Below are positions 1 to 6,208 of a stretch of 9,563 nucleotides of DNA, piece by piece. A program made the translations under genes and the position numbers. Positions within the stretch are counted from its first letter, which is position 1. Every line of letters starts with the position of its first letter. The notes under the pieces are model-generated. The model was not told where the DNA came from. It worked only from the letters and a program-made list of their open reading frames with translations, and did not search any database. The DNA is from Bordetella parapertussis (lineage in GTDB: Bacteria > Pseudomonadota > Gammaproteobacteria > Burkholderiales > SG8-39), in assembly GCA_945906975.1 (NCBI GenBank), contig CAMDRY010000087.1, forward strand, positions 1-9,563. The letters run 5' to 3'.

Positions 1-23
1 TGTAGGCGTTGAGCACGCCTACA
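1..23. repeat. Perfect inverted repeat, possible terminator stem or operator
   Basis: TGTAGGCGT at 1-9 is the exact reverse complement of ACGCCTACA at 15-23, with a 5-base loop. It lies about 60 bases beyond the stop codon of the minus-strand amidohydrolase gene, so it could be the stem of a terminator for that operon. The bases that would form the T-tract on the minus strand fall outside the window, so this cannot be settled. It could equally be an operator of a gene to the left. The rest of 24-84 shows no gene. Confidence 0.45.
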
Positions 24-84
24 CATTGCAGCGGCGCTTCCTCTGCGAGCGCGGTGCGGAATGCGGGACCTGCTGAGCTGGCAG

Positions 85-1515
85 TCATGCCGCGCTTCGC
101 TCGGTTGACGCGCTTGGCTTGGATGCTGCGCTACGCTCTGCGACAGGCGGTGCGCCGGGGCTGCGGCGGAGGTACTTCCCATGCCCGCCCGGCCCTGTTA
201 TTTTGCCGTCCTGCATGACCGTCACACCGCGCACAATGGTGCGCACCGGCCACCCTTTGAGTTTCCAGCCGTCGTACAAGCTGTAGTCGGAGAAAGATCC
301 CAGCTCGGCGGCATTGACGACGCGCTCCTTTTCAAGGTCCACGATGGTGAAGTCGGCATCGGCACCAACCGCGATCCGCCCCTTCACGGGTTCCAGGTCG
401 AAGATTCGCGCGGGCCCGGCCGCCATCACCGCGCAGATGCGTTCAAGAGACAGCCCGCGTTTGTGAAAGCCCTCTGAGAGCAGCACCGGCAAAATGGTTG
501 CCGTGCCGGGAAATCCCTGCGAGGCCTGCCAGATGTTCTTCTCCTTGGTGGCGCGCTTACGCGGCACGTGGTCGGAACCGACCACGTCGATGGAGCCGTC
601 GGCGAGTCCTTCCCACAGCGCTGCCACATCGTCGCTTGAGCGAAACGGCGGATTCGCCTTGCCGATCGTGCCGATGTCGGAGTCTTCCGTGTGGGTGAGG
701 TATTGCGGGCAGGTCTCGACGTGGATGTCGCCATAGCGCTGCCGCCATTTGCGCACCTCATCCAGTGCCATGCGCGTCGACAGATGCGGAATGTAGACGC
801 GGGCGCCCAGATGTTCGGCAAAGTACATGGCGCGCACGCAGCTTTCCGCCTCCGTGAAAGGCGGCTTCGACGCCGACCAATCCCTCAGTGTGGAGCGGCC
901 CTCGGCCTGCATCCTGCGCCGGATACGATTCACGAGCTCTATGTTCTCGGTGTGGCAGACAATGGTCACTTTTCCAATGCGCGCTGATTCGCGCAGCAGG
1001 TCAAACAGATAGCCGTCATCGGTGCCATCCAGCCCCAGGTAGCGTCCTTCCTCGCCTTTGAAATTCATGAAGTATTTGAACGAGGAGACGCCATAGTCCT
1101 TCACATAGCTCTCGAGCTCGCAGATGTGCAGCTCGTTGGCGGTGGAGAAATGAAAGGCGTAGTCGACATGGCAGCGGGTTCTTGCGTATTCCTGTTCCCG
1201 CGCATAGGTGTCGGCATAGGCTTCGTTGTTAAGGAAGTAGCCGAGCACGGTGGTCACGCCACCTTGCGCCGCGTAAGCCGTCTCGGTGCTGTACTCGGTG
1301 ATCTTCTCGCCGAAGCCGAAGTGCAGATGCGCATCGATCATGCCCGGAAAAACATACAGACCGGCAGCCGATTGCATGGGTAGGCCTTCGCTGACGGACC
1401 CACCCGGTTGTAGCAGCCCGGCGACGCGCCCTCCTCGCACCAGGATATCCAGGGATTGGGCAGCGCGGTCGGCAAACACCACCGTGCCGCCACGCAATAC
1501 AAAATCGGTTGTCAT
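85..1515 (-). CDS. Dihydropyrimidinase/hydantoinase-family cyclic amidohydrolase
   Basis: A 476-residue cytoplasmic metal-dependent amidohydrolase of the dihydropyrimidinase/allantoinase/D-hydantoinase group, which hydrolyse cyclic amides, imides or ureides to ring-opened products. The binuclear metal site is visible: DAHLHF at 61-66 (H63, H65), K147 in SSFKYF as the candidate carboxylated lysine, H188 in CHTEN, H244 in PHLST and D315 in GSDHVP. The TIM-barrel core is flanked by the usual small beta-sandwich segments (about 1-55 and 375-440). The ATG overlaps the cobW-like stop (ATGA, 1512-1515) and is preceded by AAAGGA (1523-1528 on the plus strand), which supports this start and translational coupling. 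The last 25 residues are an Ala/Ser-rich tail containing ERSAA twice, outside the normal fold. The substrate is unknown: hydantoin, dihydropyrimidine, allantoin or a cyclic imide are all possible. The family is sure, the specificity is not. Confidence 0.9.
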   Translation of the reverse strand: MTTDFVLRGGTVVFADRAAQSLDILVRGGRVAGLLQPGGSVSEGLPMQSAAGLYVFPGMIDAHLHFGFGEKITEYSTETAYAAQGGVTTVLGYFLNNEAYADTYAREQEYARTRCHVDYAFHFSTANELHICELESYVKDYGVSSFKYFMNFKGEEGRYLGLDGTDDGYLFDLLRESARIGKVTIVCHTENIELVNRIRRRMQAEGRSTLRDWSASKPPFTEAESCVRAMYFAEHLGARVYIPHLSTRMALDEVRKWRQRYGDIHVETCPQYLTHTEDSDIGTIGKANPPFRSSDDVAALWEGLADGSIDVVGSDHVPRKRATKEKNIWQASQGFPGTATILPVLLSEGFHKRGLSLERICAVMAAGPARIFDLEPVKGRIAVGADADFTIVDLEKERVVNAAELGSFSDYSLYDGWKLKGWPVRTIVRGVTVMQDGKITGPGGHGKYLRRSPGAPPVAERSAASKPSASTERSAA

Positions 1516-2570
1516 AATTTATTCCTTTGGTTGGCCAGCTCTAAGTCCGGAAGGGTCAGGTAAGGGTCGCTGCCGGCCGGAAGGTGCAAAGCCCTTAGCG
1601 ACGCGCGCAGTTGCGCTTCGTCCAGGCTTCGCCCGATGCAGACCAGCCGCGAGCGGTGGTCATCATCCGGCCAGTGTTTGAGGCGTTCGGAAAAATGGAA
1701 AATTCCCTGGACGCCCTGCAGGAAAACGATTTCCCCGCCATCGGCCACCTGCAGGAGCCCTTTGCAACGTAGCAACCGGTCGGCGAAAGATTCTGTAGCA
1801 AGGCGTGTCCAGGCGGCGAGGCCGGCCCAGGAGATCGGCGGCTCCAGGATAAAAGAGTAAGAGGCGATTTCTGCGCCGTGATGCGAAGCATTCCCGTGAT
1901 GGTGATGCGAGGCGTGATGCGCGCCGTGATGCTGAAACCCAGTGGTCTCGACCGGGACGCGCGGGATTGAGGCGGGAGCGAAAGCCACCAGTGCCGCATC
2001 GCCATGGCGTGATTCCAGCACCTGGGCCTGCGGGTTCCACTGCGCGATGCGCGAACGGAGGTCCTCTCCGGCCTCTGCGACATCGAGCTTGGTCAACACG
2101 ATGCGATCCGCCACGGCCATCTGCTTCTCAACCTCGGGATTGGATGCCATGTTGCCAAGCGCGCGCTCTGCATCCACGGTCACGACCGCAGCTTCAAAGC
2201 GGTAGTGATCCGTCACCAGTCGATTGCCAAGCAACGTATTCAATATGGGCGCCGGGTCGGCGAGGCCGGTGGTTTCGATCACCACACGATCAAAAGGCGG
2301 AAGCTCACCTCGCGAACGGCGGAAGTACAGGTCCGCCAGTGTCTCGTGCACCGAGTCCGACAGCGTGCAGCAGATGCAGCCCGAATCGAGCAGTACCACG
2401 CTGTCGCTGCCGCGCTCGAGCATCAGGTGATCGAGGCCGATGGCGCCGAACTCGTTCATCACCACCGCGGTGTTGGCGAATCGCGCATCATCGAGCAGCG
2501 CCTTTAAGAGCGTGGTCTTGCCGCTGCCCAAGAACCCCGAGAGCAGGAACACCGGAATGCGCGTGATCAC
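1512..2570 (-). CDS. CobW/G3E-family GTPase, likely metal chaperone
   Basis: A 352-residue G3E P-loop GTPase of the CobW/COG0523 group, proteins that deliver or insert metal ions (Zn, Co and others) into target enzymes. Visible are the Walker A motif GFLGSGKT (12-19), NEFG (39-42), the metal-binding CxCC motif at C65/C67/C68, ETTGLADP (99-106), the base-recognition motif TKLD (160-163), a histidine-rich linker with ten His between 214 and 231, and a CobW C-terminal domain (about 235-330). The start is GTG at 2570, overlapping the LysR stop as GTGA (2567-2570), with AAGG eight bases upstream. It lies between the regulator and a binuclear metal hydrolase, and is coupled to both, which suggests that it metallates that hydrolase. 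This role is inference; general zinc or cobalt homeostasis is the alternative. Confidence 0.92.
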   Translation of the reverse strand: MITRIPVFLLSGFLGSGKTTLLKALLDDARFANTAVVMNEFGAIGLDHLMLERGSDSVVLLDSGCICCTLSDSVHETLADLYFRRSRGELPPFDRVVIETTGLADPAPILNTLLGNRLVTDHYRFEAAVVTVDAERALGNMASNPEVEKQMAVADRIVLTKLDVAEAGEDLRSRIAQWNPQAQVLESRHGDAALVAFAPASIPRVPVETTGFQHHGAHHASHHHHGNASHHGAEIASYSFILEPPISWAGLAAWTRLATESFADRLLRCKGLLQVADGGEIVFLQGVQGIFHFSERLKHWPDDDHRSRLVCIGRSLDEAQLRASLRALHLPAGSDPYLTLPDLELANQRNKL

Positions 2571-3496
2571 GGCGAAACCTTATCTTTTTTTTTCTCCTGG
2601 AAAAGTTCTGCGATGATGGAACGCATCCACTGGATAGGCGGATCGTCGGAAAAGCGCGGATGCCAGTACAGCGAGACATCGAAAGTCGGAATCTTGAGCG
2701 GCACCGGAAATATTCTGAAGCGCTCGGTTTTTTCGAAGTCGTTCCCCAGCCGGCTGGGGCAGGTGACGATCAGATCGGTGCCGGCGATGACCATGGGAAT
2801 GACCACGAAGTGGGGAACACGCAACTCAATGTTTCCCTGAAATCCGCGGCGTCCTAGCGTGCGCTCGATCACCTGATGCCCCGAGCCCATCGATTCGATG
2901 AGCACATGCGAGGCAGTGAGGAATGCCTTGAGCGAGAGACGGCCGTTGCCCGCCAGCGGATGGTCACGACGCATCATGCAGACATAGTGCTCGCGGAACA
3001 GGGGCATCTCCTCCAGGGCGGTGCCCAGCCCGGGCAGGTATCCCGCGGCGAAATCGATTTCCCCCGAGATGAGCCGTTCCGCAAGCTCGGCTGTGGGCAC
3101 CTGGAAGGTTTCGATTCTGACGCCCGCCCCGATACTATTGAGATGCTTCATGAGCGCGGGCAGGAACACCATCTCGCCCAGATCGGACATGAAAAAGCGA
3201 AACACCCGCTTCGATTGCCGCGGATCGAAATCCTCCGGCTTCTGCATGGACGCGCGCACCAGCGCCAGCGCCTCCTTGAGCGGACCGGCGATTTCAAGCG
3301 CGCGGCGCGTGGGCAGCATGCCGTTCTTGGTCTTGACGAACAGCGGGTCATCGAAATGGCGCCTGAGCCGGCCCAGCGCATTGCTGAGTGCCGACTGGGT
3401 GAGACCGAGCTGCCCCGCCGCCGCAGTAACGTTCTGATGCAGCAGCATGGATTCAAAGACGATCAGCAGGTTGAGGTCGAGTTCCACCTTACGCAT
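2567..3496 (-). CDS. LysR-family transcriptional regulator (NahR/NodD-like)
   Basis: A 309-residue LysR-type regulator. The N-terminal winged helix-turn-helix (about 9-66) contains NVTAAAGQLGLTQSALSNAL with the following LRRHFDDPLFV, and the effector domain follows from about 95. The segment FFMSDLGEMVFLPAL (101-115) resembles the NahR/LinR/NodD branch, whose members usually activate catabolic genes in response to aromatic or related carboxylic effectors. It is transcribed divergently from the isochorismatase-family amidase gene, and its own stop overlaps the cobW-like start, so regulator, chaperone and amidohydrolase share a transcript. The candidate operator at 3507-3529 lies 11-33 bases before the start codon and could give autoregulation. 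No clear Shine-Dalgarno sequence precedes the ATG, but the conserved N-terminus fixes the start. A run of nine A on the coding strand (plus-strand 2585-2593) encodes three Lys near the C-terminus. Confidence 0.94.
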   Translation of the reverse strand: MRKVELDLNLLIVFESMLLHQNVTAAAGQLGLTQSALSNALGRLRRHFDDPLFVKTKNGMLPTRRALEIAGPLKEALALVRASMQKPEDFDPRQSKRVFRFFMSDLGEMVFLPALMKHLNSIGAGVRIETFQVPTAELAERLISGEIDFAAGYLPGLGTALEEMPLFREHYVCMMRRDHPLAGNGRLSLKAFLTASHVLIESMGSGHQVIERTLGRRGFQGNIELRVPHFVVIPMVIAGTDLIVTCPSRLGNDFEKTERFRIFPVPLKIPTFDVSLYWHPRFSDDPPIQWMRSIIAELFQEKKKDKVSP

Positions 3497-3506
3497 GACT
3501 TTTGAC

Positions 3507-3529
3507 TGTTATTGATCCAGTAAATAACA
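3507..3529. promoter_or_regulatory. Candidate LysR-type operator (T-N11-A inverted repeat)
   Basis: TGTTATT (3507-3513) and AATAACA (3523-3529) form a perfect 7-bp inverted repeat with a 9-base spacer, centred at 3518. The dyad contains T3512-N11-A3524, the classical LysR-type core. It lies in the 123-base region between the divergent regulator and amidase genes, directly upstream of the predicted plus-strand -35 element, as expected for an activator site that may also repress the regulator. Binding is inferred. Confidence 0.55.
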
Positions 3530-3530
3530 C

Positions 3531-3559
3531 TTGCGGATGAGATAAATTTGAAAAATAAT
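3531..3559 (+). promoter_or_regulatory. Candidate sigma-70 promoter of the plus-strand operon
   Basis: TTGCGG (3531-3536) and AATAAT (3554-3559) are separated by 17 bases. The -10 matches the consensus at five of six positions and the -35 at only three, which suits an activator-dependent promoter. Transcription would start near 3566, about 54 bases before the chosen ATG at 3620. The LysR-type dyad lies immediately upstream, centred about 48 bases before that start site. Confidence 0.4.
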
Positions 3560-3609
3560 ACCATGATCCTTATTCTTGCTTCAAGAACAGAGGCCAAGCA
3601 GCACTTTCT

Positions 3610-3613
3610 GGAG
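3610..3613 (+). promoter_or_regulatory. Ribosome binding site that decides the amidase start
   Basis: GGAG with a 6-base spacer before ATG at 3620. It favours this start over in-frame TTG 3548 and ATG 3563, which have no comparable site; TTG 3548 would also lie upstream of the predicted transcription start. Confidence 0.65.
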
Positions 3614-3619
3614 AACGCT

Positions 3620-4312
3620 ATGCAACCCTGGGATGGAATCATCAGTGACGAAGAGCAGCGCGCCTACAGCGCCGCGGGCTTCGGCAGGCCCACCGGATTA
3701 GGTAAGCGCCCGGCCCTGCTCATCATAGACGTGCAGTACCGCACTGTGGGATCGACATCCAAGCCGTTCTGGGAATCGATCAAGGAATATCCGACTTCCT
3801 GCGGCGAGGCCGGGTGGAACGCGGTGGCGAATATCCGGCCGCTGCTCGCGGAGTTCCGCCGCCAGGGCTGGCCGGTGCTGTATCCCCACGTTGCCCCCAA
3901 GGGCAGCAACGACGGGGGGCGCCTCGCCGACAAGATTCCGGCCATCATGGGCATTCCCGCAGCGGGATACGAGTTCGTCCGTGAAGTGGCTCCGGTTGCG
4001 GGCGACATCCTGATCCCAAAGAAGCATCCCAGCGCTTTCTTCGCCACCGCGCTCACCAGTCATCTCATCGACCTCGGTATCGACACGCTGGTGATCACCG
4101 GCTGCACCACCAGCGGTTGCGTGCGCGGGAGCGTGGTGGACGCGTTTTCCCTCAACTTCCGCGTGACCGTGCCGCACGACTGCGTCTATGACCGCAGCCG
4201 CGTCACGCACGCGGTGAACCTGTTCGACATGGCCTCCAAGTACGCCGATGTCGACAGCTCCGCCGGCATCCTGAAGCGGCTGGGCAGCTGCGTCGCGCGG
4301 GAGGCCGCATGA
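3620..4312 (+). CDS. Isochorismatase-family amidohydrolase (N-carbamoylsarcosine amidase/maleamate amidase-like)
   Basis: A 230-residue cysteine hydrolase of the isochorismatase superfamily, closest in feel to N-carbamoylsarcosine amidohydrolase and maleamate amidase, which release ammonia (with CO2 for carbamoyl substrates) from linear amides. The triad is visible: D37 in LLIIDVQ, K134 in KKHPSAF and C167 in GCTTSGCVRGS. The TTSGCVR motif is typical of the carbamoylsarcosine-amidase branch. The reading frame stays open upstream to TTG 3548, but the GGAG at 3610 and the family-like N-terminus support ATG 3620. It is the first gene of the plus-strand operon and its stop overlaps the next start (ATGA, 4309-4312). 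It probably acts after a ring-opening step, on a half-amide or carbamoyl intermediate. Substrate not determined; the family assignment is firm. Confidence 0.9.
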   Translation: MQPWDGIISDEEQRAYSAAGFGRPTGLGKRPALLIIDVQYRTVGSTSKPFWESIKEYPTSCGEAGWNAVANIRPLLAEFRRQGWPVLYPHVAPKGSNDGGRLADKIPAIMGIPAAGYEFVREVAPVAGDILIPKKHPSAFFATALTSHLIDLGIDTLVITGCTTSGCVRGSVVDAFSLNFRVTVPHDCVYDRSRVTHAVNLFDMASKYADVDSSAGILKRLGSCVAREAA

Positions 4313-5118
4313 ACGCCGCCCAATCGACTACGCAGAACACCGGCGGCAAGTCGGCCCTGCATGACAGGGAGTACGGTTCGCTGGCAACCATCGGCATTGC
4401 GGTGCCGCAGGCCAATCCCACTGTAGAGCCAGAGATGGCCGCACTGCTGCCGGATGGCGTGTCGATGCTGATCACTCGCCTGCAGGGCAGCCGCAACAGC
4501 TCGCAGAATCGGCTGGTTGGATATCTTGATAATTTTGGTGACAGCTTGGAGGCTTTCGACACCGCTCCGCTGGATGCCGTGGGTTACGGCTGCACCGCGA
4601 CCTCCTATCTCATCGGCCCCGAGGAAGAAGAACGGCGCCTCGGCGAATTTTCCAGGCGCTACGGCTACCCCATCGTCACCTCGGCACAGGCGATCCGCGA
4701 GGCTCTCGAATATCTGGGCGCGCGCAAGATGGCCTTGTTCGCCCCTTACCCTTCGTGGCTGATCGAAGCAAGCCAGGGCTACTGGAAAAAGTGCGGCCTG
4801 ACACTCACGGATACCAAAACGGTACCGCTTGACACCTCCGATACGCGCCACGTTTACCGCGTGCGCACGCCGATGGTGCTCGAATCCATCTCGACCCTCG
4901 ACTGGCGCGACGCCGATGCCGTCGTGATGACGGGCACAGGCGTGCCCACCCTACGGGCGATTGCCGAGGTCGCTCGCATGTCGGGCAAACCGGTGCTGTC
5001 CTCGAATCTATGTCTGGCGTGGGCCTTGTTGCGAAGATTGGGTCTCAGCGAGGCGCTGCCCGCGCCCGGCGACGGCGAGTTTATGTATGGCGGCTGGAGC
5101 AAACGGCTCAGAGCTTGA
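4309..5118 (+). CDS. Asp/Glu racemase-superfamily protein, maleate isomerase/arylmalonate decarboxylase-like
   Basis: A 269-residue cytoplasmic protein of the Asp/Glu racemase superfamily, in the branch that holds maleate cis-trans isomerase, arylmalonate decarboxylase and EutA-like proteins. The N-terminal IAVPQANPTVEPEM (30-43) carries the substrate-binding Asn motif. C95 in GYGCTATS fits the first catalytic cysteine. The region of the second, around MTGTGVPTL (207-215), has no cysteine, whereas as I recall maleate isomerases carry ACVQMPSL there. C235 in SSNLCLAW is a further cysteine of unknown role. The start overlaps the amidase stop and has GGGAGG at 4299-4304. Next to an amidase and a cyclic amidohydrolase it could isomerise, racemise or decarboxylate a diacid product. 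A hydantoin racemase role is less likely from the N-terminus. The superfamily is confident, the reaction open. Confidence 0.85.
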   Translation: MNAAQSTTQNTGGKSALHDREYGSLATIGIAVPQANPTVEPEMAALLPDGVSMLITRLQGSRNSSQNRLVGYLDNFGDSLEAFDTAPLDAVGYGCTATSYLIGPEEEERRLGEFSRRYGYPIVTSAQAIREALEYLGARKMALFAPYPSWLIEASQGYWKKCGLTLTDTKTVPLDTSDTRHVYRVRTPMVLESISTLDWRDADAVVMTGTGVPTLRAIAEVARMSGKPVLSSNLCLAWALLRRLGLSEALPAPGDGEFMYGGWSKRLRA

Positions 5119-5147
5119 GTACTTCCATTTTTTTATTGAACCGTTCT

Positions 5148-5175
5148 TTAACCCTTAACCCTTGCAACTTAACCC
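5148..5175 (+). repeat. Short heptameric tandem repeat TTAACCC
   Basis: Four consecutive 7-base units lie in the 85-base gap before the binding-protein gene: TTAACCC at 5148-5154, 5155-5161 and 5169-5175, with a degenerate unit TTGCAAC at 5162-5168. Function unknown. It falls in the predicted leader just upstream of the ribosome binding site. A run of seven T (5128-5134) precedes it without a convincing terminator stem. Confidence 0.6.
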
Positions 5176-5192
5176 GAAGTCAAAATATCAAC

Positions 5193-5196
5193 GGAG
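5193..5196 (+). promoter_or_regulatory. Ribosome binding site that decides the binding-protein start
   Basis: GGAG lies 7 bases before ATG 5204. It supports this start over in-frame TTG 5162, which would add 14 residues ahead of the signal peptide and lies inside the heptad repeat. Confidence 0.65.
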
Positions 5197-5203
5197 CCTA
5201 CCT

Positions 5204-6208
5204 ATGGAAACGTCAATGATCTTTACCCGCCGCGCAGTGCTGAGGACACTTTGCGCTGGCGCGGCAACGTGGCTCGCCACGGCGCCGTTGTGCAGTTTCG
5301 CCCAGGATCCCTACCCGAACAAATCGATCACGCTGGTCGTCCCATTCGCCACTGGAGGCGGCACGGATGGCACAGCCCGTGTGCTCGCCACCGCGCTGTC
5401 GCTGGCACTCGGCCAACCGGTTGTCGTCGAGAACCGGCCTACCGCCGGCGGCGTCGCTTCGACTGCACAGGTTGCCAATTCCAAGCCCGATGGCTATACG
5501 CTGCTTTGGGCGAATACCACCACGCTCGGTGTCGCGCCCTATCTTTATGCCAATGTGGGATATGACCCGGTGAAATCATTCCAGCACATCAGCCGGGCCG
5601 CGACCGGACCTATGACGCTTGTCGTCGACCCCAAGGTGCCGGCCACCACGTTAAAGGAATTTATTGCCTATGCGAAATCCAAACCAGGCACGCTGAACTT
5701 CGGCTCCGCCGGCACCGGCACTGTCATCCACCTGACCGCCGAGTATTTCAAATCCAGAAGCGACATCGACATAGTGCATGTCCCGTACAAGGGCAACGGC
5801 CCTGCCTTGATCGACCTGATGAGCGGACAGATTCACCTGATGTTCGCCGGCCCGGGCCTTGTCACGCAATTCGTCAAAACCGGGAAGGTGCGCGCCATCG
5901 CCATCGCCAGTTCGAAACGCCATCAGCTGATGCCCGCCGTGCCGACGTTTGGTGAGAGCGGCGTCGCGGATTTCGAAATTACCGAATGGTTCGGCCTCGC
6001 CGCCCCTGCCGGTATTCCGAAGAATGTGCTGGGCGCGCTGAGCGGCGCGTTTCGCAAGGCCGCGGCCTCCGAGCCGGTGCGAAGCTCGTTCGCCGGCTAC
6101 GGATACGACGCGGTCAGCGAAACACCGGAAGCATTTCACGCTGCGGTCGAACGCGAGGGCGCGCGCTGGAGCAAAGTCATCAAGGCGCTGGGCATTACCG
6201 CCAGCTGA
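5204..6208 (+). CDS. Bug/TctC-family periplasmic solute-binding protein
   Basis: A 334-residue extracytoplasmic receptor of the tripartite tricarboxylate transporter (Bug/TctC) family, which binds carboxylates and related small molecules in the periplasm. Residues 1-33 form a signal peptide: TRRAVLR (8-14) resembles a twin-arginine motif, a hydrophobic stretch follows, and cleavage is likely after SFA (31-33). The mature protein has the family landmarks YPNKSITLVVPFATGGGTD (37-55), the VVENRPTAGG segment (74-83), KPDGYTLL (94-101), FGSAGTGT (166-173), HVPYKGNGPALIDLMSGQI (192-210) and a C-terminal ARWSKVIKALGI helix (320-331). No TctA/TctB membrane genes are in the window, so it either uses permeases encoded elsewhere or serves in sensing. 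Its place between the catabolic genes suggests that it captures the pathway substrate. ATG 5216 is an alternative start. Confidence 0.93.
   Translation: METSMIFTRRAVLRTLCAGAATWLATAPLCSFAQDPYPNKSITLVVPFATGGGTDGTARVLATALSLALGQPVVVENRPTAGGVASTAQVANSKPDGYTLLWANTTTLGVAPYLYANVGYDPVKSFQHISRAATGPMTLVVDPKVPATTLKEFIAYAKSKPGTLNFGSAGTGTVIHLTAEYFKSRSDIDIVHVPYKGNGPALIDLMSGQIHLMFAGPGLVTQFVKTGKVRAIAIASSKRHQLMPAVPTFGESGVADFEITEWFGLAAPAGIPKNVLGALSGAFRKAAASEPVRSSFAGYGYDAVSETPEAFHAAVEREGARWSKVIKALGITAS

Noticed and set aside
2876..3505. Plus-strand 209-residue open frame opposite the LysR gene
   Set aside because: It is fully antisense to a clear LysR coding region, has no recognisable domain, and its composition is what a high-GC antisense frame gives.
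3548..3619. Upstream TTG/ATG starts for the isochorismatase-family gene
   Set aside because: No ribosome binding site; TTG 3548 precedes the predicted transcription start, while ATG 3620 has GGAG at good spacing and a family-like N-terminus.
4186..4851. Minus-strand 221-residue open frame
   Set aside because: Antisense to the amidase and racemase-like genes; no motif support.
4309..5118. Assignment as glutamate or hydantoin racemase
   Set aside because: The N-terminal VPQANPTVEPE motif and the spacing of conserved segments point to the maleate isomerase/arylmalonate decarboxylase branch, and the second racemase cysteine motif is absent.
85..5118. Classical nicotinate (nic) cluster
   Set aside because: No 2,5-dihydroxypyridine dioxygenase or N-formylmaleamate deformylase is present in the window, and the cyclic amidohydrolase and ThDP genes are not part of that pathway.
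5100..5134. Possible rho-independent terminator before the binding-protein gene
   Set aside because: There is a run of seven T, but only a 4-bp CTCA/TGAG stem, set several bases away from the T-run; too weak to call.
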